Below are positions 44,200-55,992 of a stretch of DNA of 64,000 nt, piece by piece. The stretch's first letter is position 1. Each line of letters starts with the position of its first letter. The notes under the pieces are model-generated. The model made no database searches and was not told where the DNA came from. It saw nothing but the letters and a program-made list of their open reading frames with translations. Source of the DNA: Aquarana catesbeiana (taxonomy: Eukaryota; Chordata; Amphibia; Anura; Ranidae); NCBI RefSeq assembly GCF_042186555.1, contig NC_133333.1, positions 217,064,022 through 217,128,021 on the forward strand, written 5' to 3'. Both the position numbers and the translations under genes were made by a program.

Positions 44200-45470
44200 C
44201 AGTGCCTTGAAAATGTATTCACACCCCTTGATATTGTCTACATTTTGTCATGTTACAAGCAAAAACGTAAATGTGTTTTATTGGGATTTTATGTGATAGA
44301 CCAACACAAAGTGGCACAAAATTGTGAAGTGGAAAGAAAATGATAAATGGTTTTCCAAGTTTGTTACAAATATATATCTGAAAAGTGTGGTGTGCATTTG
44401 CATTCAGCCCCTCTGAGTCAATACTTTGAAGGACCAACTTTCGCTGCAATTACATCTGCAAGTCTTTTGGGGTACTCTATGTCTCTACCAGTGTTGCACA
44501 TCTAGAGAGTGACATTTTTGCCCATTCTTCTTTGCAAAATACCTCAAACTCTGTCAGATTGGATGGAGAGCGTCTGTGAACAGCAATTTTCAAGTCTTGC
44601 CACAGATTCTTAATTGCATTTAGGTCTGGACTTTGATTGGGCCATTCTAACACATAAATATGCTTTGATCTAAACCAGGGGTCTCAAACTCAAATTGCCT
44701 GAGGGCCACATGACAAGTTTTCATATCCCATGGGGGCCGCATGCAAACTTTTAAAACTTCAAAAGCAATAAACTATACCAGCAATAATATACTATACTAT
44801 ACCCAGCACTGGTGTCAGCAAACGCATTATTAACCCCAGCACTGGTGTCAGCAAACGCATTATACCCAGTACTGGTGTCAGTAAACGCATTATTAACCCA
44901 GCATTGGTGTCATCAAACGCATTATTAACCCCCAGCATTACCCCCCCCCCCACACACACACACACACACACTGCACAAATAGCCACACACTGCACAACAA
45001 ATAGCCCCACACTCCATAAAATACCCCCCAAACTCTATAAAATACAATTACCCCCCACACTGCTTAAAATACCCCCCACACTGCATAAAATACCCCCCAC
45101 ACTACACAAATTTCTACCCCAGTCACCCCACTAAGGACTTTGCCTCAGTGTGATGGCTCACTCACCTCTCCTGGCAGTCAGGGTCATCTGACTCCCGAGT
45201 CCTCTCCTCCTGGCTTCCATACAGGCCTAGTGACAGGGGACCCAGAGAACATCCCGCCCTGAGGTGGCAGCAGGACCCTGGTTTGGGGCTCTGGTCGATC
45301 GTCAATGGGTGGATCGATGAGCAGATCCTTCCTCCACTCCTTTCTCTGCTCTTTTCTCTCTCTGGGCTGCAGCAGCGTGCAGTGGAGAGGACAGAAGAGA
45401 TGGAGAGGTAAAGCTCTTTGGCGCCTCCCCCTCTGCGGTGCCTGGGTGCAGTTCAAAAAGACGTCCTGGA

Positions 45471-46774
45471 TAGAGGTTGACCGATATGGGTTTTTCTCTG
45501 GCCGATGCAGATACCGATATTTAGAAATCGGGGAGGTCGATGGCCGATATATGATGCCGATTTTTGTGGCCGATATTTTAGGCCAATTTAAAAAAAAAAA
45601 ACCTCACCCACTCCACTCCTCCCTGCTTGCTCCTGTCACTCTACCACACACTTGATGTCCTCAGTACAAATGGCACTGGTTGGCTGTGGCAGGTGGCACT
45701 GGTTGGCTTAGGCAGGTGGCATTGGCAGGTGGCACTGTCTGTCACTGGCAGGTGGCACTGGCAGGTGGCATGTGGCACTGATTGGCAGGTGGCACTGATT
45801 GGCACTGACAGATGGCACTGATTGGCAATGGCACTGGCAGGTGGCACTTATTGGCAGTGGCACTGGAAGGTGGCACTGGAAGGCATTGGCAAGTGGCACT
45901 GGTTTGGAACTGGCAGGTGGCACTGGTTTGGAACTGGCAGGTGGCACTATTGGCACTGGCAGTTGGCACTGATTGGCGTGGCACTGGCAGGTGACACTGA
46001 TTGGCGTGGCACTGGCAGGCACTGGCAGGTGGCACTGATTGGCGTGGCACTGGCAGGTGGCGGACGGTGGCACTGGTTGGCACTGGCAGGTGGCATTGAT
46101 TGGCAGGGGGACTGGTTGGTGGTGGCACTGGCAGGCACTGGTTGGCATTGGCACTGATTGGCGGTGGCACTGGCAGGTGGTACTGGTTGGAGGTGGCACT
46201 GGCAGACTGGTTGGCACTGGCAGGTGGCACTGATTGGCGGTGGCACTGGCACTGACAGATGGCACTGACAGGTGGCACTGATTGGCACTAGCAGGTGGCA
46301 CTGGCAGGTTTCACACTGAGCGGAGTGTAACCGTGTGTGAAACTGACAAGGAGTTGTCCACACTCAGCGCTTGATGCTTGTGTGAAGCTGACACGTAACA
46401 CAGAGGAGAGAGACAGAGGGATCTGTCAGAATTGAGGTTGATGTCGGGGTGGGCGGGACCCGGGTGGGTGGGACCCAGCCAGGGTGGGCAGGACCAAGCA
46501 GCTATCAAATACCAGCCAATGATTGGGCTGCTTAAGAAAAGGGGAGGGCCACATACACGCAGCGGCCCGCCCAGATCCCATTGGCTGGTGTTTGATATTG
46601 GCCGGGTCCCACCCACCCCCGACATCAACCTCAAATCTGACAGATCCCTCTGTCTCTCTCCTCCTGTTACGTGTCAGTTTCACACAGGCATCAAGCGCTG
46701 AGTGTGGAGAAGGGAGGAGGAACGGCGGCCAGTGCTATATATCGGCCTAATGGCCAAATATCGGTCGACCTCTA
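45471..46774. mobile_element. hAT element, TAGAGGTCGAC family (copy 2), inside another hAT
   Basis: TAGAGGTTGACCGATATG at left and CGGTCGACCTCTA at right are flanked by GTCCTGGA on both sides (45463-45470, 46775-46782). It is the same family as 37084-38362 but with a different interior: a minisatellite (45670-46310) and a palindrome (about 46318-46722) whose arms include CTCAGCGCTTGATGC and GGGACCC-type hairpins. Confidence 0.9.
45670..46310. repeat. Minisatellite, GGCAGGTGGCACTG units
   Basis: About 640 bp of 14-30 bp units based on TGGCACTGGCAGGTGGCACT. Long frames on the minus strand rich in Ser, Cys, His, Gln and Pro are repeat translation. The similar motif at 18630-19040 sits in an unrelated element. 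Confidence 0.9.
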
Positions 46775-46948
46775 GTCCTGGATCAGCCCTGCCTACGGGC
46801 CATTTTTAATCGGTCCGCGGGCCGGTACTTTGAGACCCCTGATCTAAACCATTCCATTGTAGCTCTGGCTGTATGTTTAGGGTGGTTGTCCTGCTGGACC
46901 TCTGTCCCAGTCTCAAGTAGGCTCTAGTAGTAGTTTTGCAGGCTCTAA

Positions 46949-47368
46949 TGCCCCGTACACACAATTGGAAATTCCGCCAGCAAAAGTCCGATGTGAGCTT
47001 TTGGTCAGAAATTCTGACCGTGTGTATGCTCCATCAGAATTTTGCTGGCGGATTTCCCGCCAGCAAAAGAGAGCAGGTTCTCAATTTTTTGGTCGGAAAA
47101 AGTTCAGATCGGAAATTCCGATCGTCTGTACCAACTCCGATGCGCAAAATTCCTACGCATGCTTGGAAACAATTCTATGCATTTTCTGAAGCATTGAACT
47201 TCATTTTCTCGGCTCGTCGTAGTGTTGTACGTCACCGCGTTCTTGGCGGTCGAAAGTTTAGAGAACTTTTGTGTGACCGTGTGTATGCAAGCCAAGCTTG
47301 AGCGGAATTCCGTCGGAAAAACCATCCAAGTTTTTTCCGACGGAAAATCCGATCGTGTGTACGTGGCA
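46949..47368. mobile_element. Harbinger-like MITE inside Tc1 transposase
   Basis: TGCCCCGTACACAC and GTGTGTACGTGGCA are inverted ends flanked by TAA/TGA. The interior shares TTCCGTCGGAAAAACCATC with the 5230-5724 copy. Confidence 0.8.
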
Positions 47369-48605
47369 TGACAGTTTTTTTTCTAAGATTGCCCTGTATT
47401 TGCCTTCATCCATCTTCCCATCAACTCTGACCAGCTTCCCTGTCCCTGCTGAAGAAAATTATCCCCACAACATGATGCTGCCACCACCATCTTTCACGGT
47501 GGGGATGATATGTTCAGGGTGATGTGCCGTGTTAGTCTTCTGCCACACATAGCATTTTGCTTTTAGGCCAAAAAGTCCAATTTTGTTCTCATCTGACCGG
47601 AGCAATTTCTTCAACGTTTGCTCTGTCCCTCACATGGCTTCTTGCAAACTGCAAACAGGACTTCTTATGGCTTTCTTTCAACAATGGCTTTCTTCTTGTC
47701 ACTCTTCCATAAAGGCCAAATTTGTAGAGGGCACAACTAATAGTTGTCCTGTGGACAGATTCTCCCACCTGAGCTGTGGATCTCTGCAGCTCCTCCAGAG
47801 TTACCATGGGCATCTTGGCTGCTTCTCTGATTAATGTTCTTCTTGCCCGGCCTGTCAGTTTAGGTGGACGGTCATGTCTTGGTAAATTTGCAGTCGTGCC
47901 ATACTCTTTCCATTTTTGGATGATGGATTTTACAGTGCTCCGTGAGATGTTCAAAATTGGGATATTTTTTTAACCTAACCCTTCTTCTCCACAACTTTAT
48001 CCCTGACCTGTCTGGTGTGTGCCCTGGCCTTCATTATGCTGTTTGTTCACTAAGGTTCTCTAACAAACATCTGAGGGCTTCACAGAACAGCTGTATTTAT
48101 ACTGAGATTAAATTAAACACAGGTGGACTCTATTTACTAATTAGGTGACTTCTGAAGGCAATTGGTTCCACTAGATTTTAGTTAGGGGTATCAGAGTAAA
48201 GGGGGCTGAATACAAATGCACACCACACTTATCAGATATTTATTTGTAAAATAAAAATTAAAATCGTTTATCATTTTCCTTTCACTTCACAATTATTTGC
48301 CACATTGTGTTGGTCTATCACATAAAATCCCAATAAAATACATTTACATTTTTGGTTGTAACATGACAGAATGTGGAACATTTCAAGGGGTATGAATACT
48401 TTTTCATAGCACTGTATTCCAGGGAACTACTCAGATGTAATTATAAATTTCTTTAAATCAGCCACCTTGTCTGGGCAGTCATATTTCATGTATTCTGAAG
48501 TGTTTATATCTCCTAAAAATGCTCCCCAATTATGCATTACTGTTTTCTAAATAAAAAATAACTTACTGAAATACAAAATATTTATTACTCTGGAATTACT
48601 TTAAA

Positions 48606-49740
48606 GCGGAAACAAAGTCTAAATAAATTTTTTTTAAGGAGGTAGGGTGTTTTGGCTGAAGAGACATACAAACTCTTCAGTCAAAAAAACGTTGTACCTT
48701 AGTTTCTAGCAATTTTTATTATGTGCATATTACCTACAGCGCATGAGCAGTGCAGCATACACTCCCAGCTCATTTCCAACAACTTTAGAATTTCAAGAAT
48801 GTAGCAAGCAAGGTGCCAGGTTTGATATAACTTCCGTTCGTATGCTGGCTGAGGCTAGAGTTACATTGTTGCGGTGCGCCAATATGCATTATTTTGTCCG
48901 TTTGAACTCTTAGTTTACATTAGCTAAATACATTTCAAGTCTATCAAAACAAAAGGTAAACAAAGTCTTAAAGCTGGTTTTCTAAAAAAAAAAACTGTTA
49001 CAGCCTGATTAGAAAAATATGTCCTCATCCAGCATGCTGCAGAAAAAGATCCTTGCTGTGTGAAAGCAGTAGTATCTCTGCAATGGTCTGACAGACTGAC
49101 ACTCCCCCTGCTAAGTCAGAGCAAGAGCTCTCCAATCAGTAGGGATCTTGTTAGACCTCTGCTGGAGATCACTGCTTCACCACAGAGAGCAAGGGTCCTT
49201 CTTTGCAGCATGAACACCTTTTGTTTTGATGCACTTGGAATGTATTTAGATGATTTAGATTGAAGGTTCATTAAAGTAGTTCTAAAGTCTAAATGTTTTT
49301 TTACTTTAATTCATTCCCTGCATTAAGGTAAAACATTTTTACCTACCTTTTCTACCCCACCGCCCCTAAACACTTATCTGTCTCCTCTGATCCAGCAGTG
49401 TCCCTGGCTGCAGGTCTTCTCTGACACTTCCTGGTCTCAGAGTAGACTTAGGCTGCAGCAAGAACGATTAGCTCCTGCTGCTGTCAGTCAAATCCTGTAG
49501 TGAGGGAGCAGGGGGCGTGACCACACTTCGCTGTGTGTATCTACAGGCACACACAGCCTAGCTCAGGGGTGTGCACACGCTGGTGTCCCCATAGCATGCA
49601 GCTTACTTTGGGAGCACCTGCAGGAAAAAGAGGTGGACAGTGTCGGTGGGGGACCACTAAAGAAAAGGAAAGGGACTGCTCTAACCTTGCACAGAGCAGG
49701 TAAGTATAAACCTCTTCTTTATTTCAATAAAAAAAAAATA
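48606..49740. repeat. MITE-like repeats, boundaries unclear
   Basis: Two adjacent stretches start with TTTAAAGCGGAAAC (48600) and TTAAAGTAGTTCTAAAGTC (49271). The second ends near ACAGAGCAGGTAAGTATAA, also present at 42233-42251. It is noncoding. Confidence 0.45.
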
Positions 49741-49892
49741 ACCTTCAGTATCAATCTAGGGCAGTTAATACATGTTGAATGGACTGTCAATGCACCTCAA
49801 CACAGGTTATATTGCACCTTCTACTTTTTCCCAGCATAGCGCACCACAATACAAACAGTGCATTGGTAAGGTACAAACAGTGCATTGGTACC

Positions 49893-50724
49893 TAAAAATC
49901 TCCATAGGCGACACTCTAAATTTTTTTCACGGTTACCAGGTTAGAGATACAGAGGAGGTCTAGTGGTAGATCTATTGCTCTCGCTCTGACGATCGCAGCG
50001 ATACCTCACATGTGTGATTTGAACACCATTTACATATGCGGGCGCGACTTACATATGCATTTTTTTGATGCGCGAGCTCGCGGGGATGGAGGCGCTTTAA
50101 AAAAATGTTATCTCTTATTTATTTTATATTAATTAATTGTGTTTAAAAAAAAAAAAAAAAGTTTGATCACTTTTATTGCTGTCACAAGGAATGTAAACAT
50201 CCCTTGTGACAGTAATAGGTGGTGACGGGTACTCTTTATAGAGGGATTGGGGGTCAAAAAGACCCCCGATCCCTCCTTTGCACTTCAAAGTATTCAGATC
50301 ACCATTTTCGGCGATTCTGAATACTGTATATTTTTTTAAAACTGACGCCATTGGCAGCCGAGTAAACGGGAAGTGACGTCATGACGTTGCTTCTGTGTTT
50401 ACAATCAGGTGACTGGACCGAAGCCTTTTCCGGCTTCGTTCCAGTCTGTCCCTAGCCACCGGAGGCATCGGATTGTAGATCAGGTCTCCCAGTGGAACGG
50501 GAGGCCCGGTTAGAGCAGTGGGAGGCGGCAGGAGGGGGTGACGTCCCCTCACGCTCCTCCGGTATAACCCAAGCGGCTTTTAGCCGCATAGGTTGTTATC
50601 CCTGGAAAGCCAATCGCCAGCTCTAAAAAACGGTACTGGGATGATGCCTGAGGCTGCGGGCATCATCCTGATATAACCCCCGAAAGCCGAATACGCACAT
50701 CTGCGTACGCTCGGCGGCAAGGGG
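49893..50724. mobile_element. TTAA-type element, left-truncated
   Basis: It matches 14633-15803 from AAAATCTCCATAGGCGA onward and retains the right end GGCGGCAAGGGG before TTAA (50725-50728). It includes the ACATCCCTTGTGACAG palindrome around 50184-50215. Confidence 0.7.
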
Positions 50725-50729
50725 TTAAA

Positions 50730-51570
50730 TAGTGCAGCACATGAAATAAACAATAAAAACAAAAAAAAGATCTGATTGGTTATGTGGCCAACACAGACAT
50801 TCTGAACAGCCAGCCACGTTAAACATTCTGCAGCAGAAGAAAATAATTTTTAACATGGGCAATTTCCATTCCGTTATCCCCCTTCCTTACATAATGTCAC
50901 AGCTTCCTGCCCAGGAAACCAACCAGCAGAGTAAATCCCTGCCAAGTTCATGTGGCATTTGCAGATGTAGAGTGGCCCCGTGATCAGACAGACTGTACCG
51001 ACGCCAGGGTGTCGCATTCTATGGATAGCTATGAGCCGAAGCTGGGATGCCACCTGGCTGTGTGAGAACTTCAGATGACCTCTGGCTGTTCTGAAGTAAA
51101 GTAAGTCAAATACAAGGAGAACACCCTCTATTGTAATTAGAGCACTTGAGTTTGCTTTGTCTGCAGCGGCTACAAGCTGCACTAAATACCCCACTCAGGA
51201 GTGAGGACCACCCTGGAGACAGAACTCAGACCAGTACTCAGTTACAGCAACTGTTCTTCTCAGTCAGAGCAGAATGACATTTAAAAGAGGGGTGGAAGCT
51301 GAAGAAGAAACATACAGGTGTGGGTGGGAAAGCTGATTATGGCTAAGCAATTGGTGAATTTAATAAGGACAGTAAGCAGAGCCTAAACTATGCTAAAGAA
51401 TGATGAGAAACAAAATGAACAACACTTTAAGGTTCACTGATATTATATCCTGGTGAATCATATGGTCTTGAGGCACAAAAAACACAGAACGTCTCTGGTT
51501 AATGATTGTGGTTTACGGATGAGCTTTACAAAAACACTGAAACAATTTAGGGTGATTTTTTTTAGGTTCA
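50730..51570. other. Noncoding interval, nothing recognised
   Basis: No element ends, tandem arrays or persuasive exons. The sequence appears single-copy within the window. Confidence 0.45.
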
Positions 51571-51829
51571 TACATATTAAGGCTCGATTCACATCTATGC
51601 ATGTTGCTTTTGAGCGTTTCTGCAGTGCTTTTTGCGGTGCTTGCCGCGTTTTTGGACACATGATTTTACCATGATTTGCATTTTGGGTTTTTTTCTTTAC
51701 AGGAGGGGGCCGTGAAGCCGGCCGCCGCGTCCTTAACAACCGATGAGTCATCAGTTGTCAGCGGGCTTCCCGCTGAATGTAAAAAAAAAGAATTGCCGGC
51801 AAAAAAACAAATAGAGAAAAAAAACAGCG

Positions 51830-54220
51830 TGGGGTCCCCCCCAGGCCCTTGGGTCTAGTATGGATTCAGAGGGGACCCTCATGCTAAATTTTTTTTAAAA
51901 ATGGCATGGGGGCCCCCTCAAAATCAACACCAGACCCTTATCCGAGCATGCAGCCCGGCAGGTCAGGAAATGGAGGGGACGAGCAAGCGCCCCCCCCCCC
52001 CCTCCTCCTGAACCATTGGAAAAGAAGAGAAAAAGTGCGCAAATTAACCACTAAAAATGGTGATAAATATTTGGTGCAAAACAAAAAACAAACCTCAACA
52101 TACCATATGAAAAAATATCAATAAATATGTGTATCACAAAAAACAAAAAAATTTTAAAGAAAGTCCAGGCATTATCTGAAAAAAGAAAAAAGGTTTTTAA
52201 ATCTCCAGAAAACAGGGCACATATTCTTCAATCCAACCATCTGAGATGCGGTGCAAGATGTAAAAATACATTAGCATTAGCCTGCCGGCAGGTCAGCTTG
52301 CGATAGTCAAACGGCAGGGAGATGTCCACCTGTTACCTAGGAACCAGCAGAAGAAAGCTTCACTCCTGGAAAGCAAGGATCTGGAAAATCTGTTTATGGA
52401 TGCTTGTTCCAGTTTGACAACAAAAGAGAGAAAACTATGTAGTTCAAGAATGAGCAATCTTCCTTGACTTCTAGGACTGTGATCTTTCATGTGCTGCAGC
52501 TCTCCTGGGATCATCGTCAGAGATTTTCCAGATCCTTGCTTTCTTAAAGAGTATCCCAGGAGTGAAGCTTTCTTCCGCTGGTTCCTAGGTAACAGGTGGA
52601 CATCTCCCTGCCGTTTGACTATCGCAAGCTGACCTGCCGGCAGGCTAATGCATAGGCGCTTTTGATCTCTATCATTTGAGATCCAACTTATCTGGTAAGC
52701 AGTTTGTATTTTTACATCTTGCACTGCATGTCAGATGGTTGGATTGAAGAATATGTGCCCTGTTTTCTGGAGATTTATTTAAGGACTTTTGTTCTTTTTT
52801 CAGATAATACATGGACTGTCTTTCACAATTTTTTGTGTGTTGTGATACACATATTTATTGATATTTTTTCATATGTTATGTTGAGGTTTGGTTTTTGTTT
52901 TGCACCAAATATTTATCACCATTTTTAGTGGTTAATTTGTGCACTTTTTCTCTTCTTTTCCAATTTGTTTTATGTTTTCAGTATTTAACTTATAGAAGTG
53001 CAGCATTTAATCACATCACCTGTACACGTAGTCACACTACCTGTATACCCACACATTTTTCACTTTAGGTGGTATCTTTGTGGTTAGCGCAAATATTCCT
53101 TTTTTCCTCCTGAACCATACCAGGCCGCATGCCCTCAACATGGGGGGGTGGGTGGGTGCTTTGGGGCAGGGGGGCTCTGCCCACCCCCACCCCAAAGCAC
53201 CTTGCCCCCATGTTGATGGGGACAAGGGCCTCTTCACGACTACCCTTGCCAAGTGGTTGTCAGGGTTTGCGGGCGGGGGGCTTATTGGAATCTGGAAGTA
53301 GTATAGTGTTAAAAAATACAGTAGACAGTTTTTGACAAGTCTTTTATTAAAAATCTTCTTCTTCTCCGCTTCTTCCTCCAGTCTTCCTCCATCTTCTCCT
53401 GCATCTTCATCCTCCGGTCTTCTCCTTCTCCCCCTGCTTCTTCTTCTGCCTTTCTTCTGTCTTCTTTGTCCAGTGTTCTTCCTCCGCCGCCGCTCCCGCC
53501 GATTACCCTCCTCTGATGCTGCGTCCCGCTGATCTGTCGGCTCCGATGTCCTGCACTTCTTAGATAACGATGGGGCGTGGCAATCGGATTACATCTGGAG
53601 GCCACGCCCCTTGTGTGCCCAGGGCATGATGGGTCTGTGACGTCACAAGGGGGTGTGGCCTCCATGACATAATCCGATTGCCACACCCCCATCATTATTT
53701 AAGAAGTGCAGGACATCGACGCCGACAGATCAGCGGGACGCAGCATCGGAGGAGGGTCGTTGGCTGGAGCGTCAGCAGAGGAAGAAGAACACCAGACAAA
53801 GAAGACAGAAGAAGAGCGGAAGAAGAAGCAGGGGGAGAAGGAGAAGACCAGAGGATGAAGCGGAGAAGAAGAAGATTTTTAATAAAAGACTTGTCAAAAA
53901 CTGTCTACTGTATTTTTTAACACTACACTACTTTTTTTTAGTGAATGGGTAGGGGTACGATGTACCCCATACTCATTCACATAGGGGGGCGCGGGATCTG
54001 GGGGCCCCCTTGTTAAAGGGGGCTTCCAGATTCCAAAAAGCCCCTCGCCCGCAAACCCCGACAACCACCGGGCAAGGGTTGTCGGGAAGAGGCCCTTGTC
54101 CCCATCAACATGGGGGCAAGGTGCTTTGGGGTGGGGGGGCGCAGAGCCCCCCCTGCCCCAAAGCACCCATCCCCCAATTGAGGGCATGCGGCCTGGTATG
54201 GTTCAGAAGGGGGGGGTTAT
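51830..54220. mobile_element. Foldback element related to the 22657 hAT foldback
   Basis: The left arm (51830-52014) and right arm (53104-54220) share AGGCCGCATGCCCTCAA and GGGGACAAGGGCCTC-type blocks with 23240-24500. The palindrome centre is near 53640. The left arm is split by a 1.09-kb insertion at 52015-53103, and outer termini are not clear. Confidence 0.6.
52015..53103. mobile_element. Palindromic insert with 14-bp target duplication
   Basis: TCCTCCTGAACCAT occurs immediately before the insert and again at its end (ending near 53117). Arms of about 400 bp (52015-52410 and the inverse 52560-52966) match at roughly 90% identity, beginning TTGGAAAAGAAGAGAAAAAG. The right side has an extra ~137-bp non-palindromic tail ending in a pyrimidine run. 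Confidence 0.7.
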
Positions 54221-54254
54221 CCTTTTCCATCTTTGTAGTTTCCTTACCTTGTTA

Positions 54255-54655
54255 TGCAGGTCTCTTGACTGTTCTTTTCTACCTCCTCATGGCTCAGTGT
54301 CTAGCCTGCTTAGTGCATACATGTGAGAGCTAACAAACTCATTGACTATTGAAAAAAGCCACAATGTGGGTAATGAACTTTTAATTGCCAATTTAACCTG
54401 TGTGTGCCACTTTCTGTGTCTGTACCAAGGCCAAACATTCCAGGGTATGTAAACTTTTGATCAGGGTCATTTGGGTTGTTTCTGTTGTCATTATAATTTA
54501 AAAAGAGTAAACACAGTTAATTGATAATAAATGGCTTCAGCCAAACACTCACCATGAGTGAAAGTAATGTTTTTGTGTTATCATTCATATTCACTGAAAA
54601 ATGGACAAGAAATCATAAATTCTGTCAGGGTATGTAAACGTATGAGCAACAGCCT
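54255..54655. mobile_element. Tc1 element fragment, right end
   Basis: CTCATGGCTCAGTGTCTAGC, ACAAACTCATTGACTATT and the terminal GGGTATGTAAAC are typical of the noncoding flank and TIR of a vertebrate Tc1 family. The transposase is absent. The terminus is next to the LINE insertion point. Confidence 0.65.
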
Positions 54656-54670
54656 TTTAAAAAACACCAG
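54656..54670. other. LINE target-site duplication, 3' side
   Basis: TTTAAAAAACACCAG is repeated perfectly at 61111-61125, bracketing the LINE. Confidence 0.92.
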
Positions 54671-54683
54671 TTTTTTTTTTTTT

Positions 54684-55807
54684 GAAAGCCTATGGCGTGC
54701 AAAACACACCCCAAAAACTTCACCCGGTGCATAAAAAATGTGCACACACATAAAGAGTGCTCACAAAAAAGTGCCACGGGTACACAAGACGTGCCAATTC
54801 CCTGATCCCCCGGGGCGTTAGGCTCCTGCGGGGACAAAGGTACTTACAATGGTCTATCCGGCCTAAACCAGACAGACCCCGTTCTCTGGAGGGCCTGCCG
54901 AGACAGGACCCACCCAAGTACTAGGTGGGGCTCCCCCGAAGGGAGACCCCATGAGAGAGGGCGAGCTAAGCCAAAAGGCCATGTCCACCCCCTCCCAAGA
55001 CGTTCAGGGCTGGCCCGAGGACCCGCATCCTTACTAATCAAACGTGCAAAAACGTGTAAGACAAAACGTGACAAACATAGGGTTTCAAAATAAATAAAAA
55101 GTGGGGGAAGGGATAGTGAAGAGGAGAGTGAAAGAAGTGGCCATTGTGTAACACAATGACCAGGCCCTCCGGCCAGGAATAAAAAATTCCTCTGGTCCTA
55201 GCCAAAAGGCCCGGCCCAAGAGGCAGGTGCTTAAAAAGCGTGTTATGGTGCAGTGGCCATGGTGCCTCAAATCAAAGTGTCTGCCACACACAGTGATTCT
55301 ATGGCACCCCTGGACTGCCACTCCAGGGGCACTACTCCATAGGCTTTCAAGTTCAACCCCGACCCACAGCCCAGACCACAGCAGCCCCCACCACAGGCAG
55401 AAAGGCATGGAGATCCAGAAGCTTGGTGAGAGCCCTTTACCATCAGGCTCCACCGTCGCTCCCATCACTCCTACCTAATTACATTCAGGAAGTACTAGCC
55501 ACTCCCCCCCCCCCCCCTCATAAGGGGAAGTAAGCGTTCTCTCCCGAATAACTGTCCGTAGCTAGAGCTACCACAATCCAGGCCAGAAGGCCAGGGACCC
55601 GACCCTCCGGCCAGACCCATGTGCAGCACCCATCCTCACCAGGAGGTCCTTTCTAGACTGGTTGGGTAGGCCCACTGAAGCCCCCATGGGCAACAGATGA
55701 TGACTGTCCCTCAACCGTCTGTCCAGGTCCAATTACACCATCGGATTTGCATGTGCCCTTCCCTCTATGGTCGGTACAACATCGCCTCCTCTGGCAACTG
55801 ATAAGAA

Positions 55808-55850
<43 letters not shown>

Positions 55851-55992
55851 ATTGAATCACATAACCTCAGCTTTGGAACAAACACACGAAACCTATACTG
55901 AGCCGTGTTCCATACATCATCGTGGCATAAAAGGTATCAAAAGGTAAAATCACTGATCATAAAACCATATGTATAAACACCACTTAACACAC
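54684..55992 (-). other. 3'UTR of the Tx1-clade LINE
   Basis: About 1.3 kb between the ORF2 stop and the poly(A). It contains two motifs nearly identical to U2 snRNA stem I (minus strand GGCCTTTTGGCT at 54966-54980 and 55199-55211), a perfect-looking hairpin GTGTTACACAATGGCC region near 55140-55165, and an internal run of about 31 T on the plus strand (55812-55842). Confidence 0.75.

Larger units (their letters stand above)
44676..46841. mobile_element. hAT (Charlie-like) element inside Tc1
   Basis: CAGGGGTCTCAAACTC at left and the inverted TTTGAGACCCCTG at right are flanked by the 8-bp duplication ATCTAAAC (44668-44675, 46842-46849). Subterminal GAGGGCCACATG / GGTCCGCGGGCCGG are typical of vertebrate Charlie-type hATs. 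There is no transposase. Tandem GCACTGGTGTCAGCAAACGC repeats lie at 44810-44935. Confidence 0.9.
44418..48034 (-). pseudogene. Tc1 transposase, split by insertions
   Basis: The frame starts at the ATG at 48034. The helix-turn-helix DNA-binding domain is readable (ISRSTVKSIIQKWKEYGTT, LEELQRSTAQVGESVHRTT, then RRKPLLKESHKK). The catalytic half continues at 47380-47580, is cut by a MITE, resumes at 46850-46948, is cut again by the hAT, and ends at 44418 with the Tc1-type C-terminus. It also carries several stops, including one after codon 19. No active protein can be made. Confidence 0.9.
44200..48414. mobile_element. Tc1 element carrying three nested insertions
   Basis: CAGTGCCTTGAAAATGTATT at 44200 is answered by the inverted right end (CAGTGCTATGAAAAAGTATT), with TA on both sides. 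TIRs extend about 200 bp. Subtracting the inserts (hAT 44676-46841, MITE 46949-47368 and their target duplications) leaves about 1.6 kb, the normal Tc1 size. Confidence 0.9.

Noticed and set aside
45708..46363. Cys/His/Ser/Gln/Pro-rich proteins on the minus strand (also 18476-19078)
   Set aside because: They follow the minisatellite period in all frames, show no start context, and vanish at the array edges.
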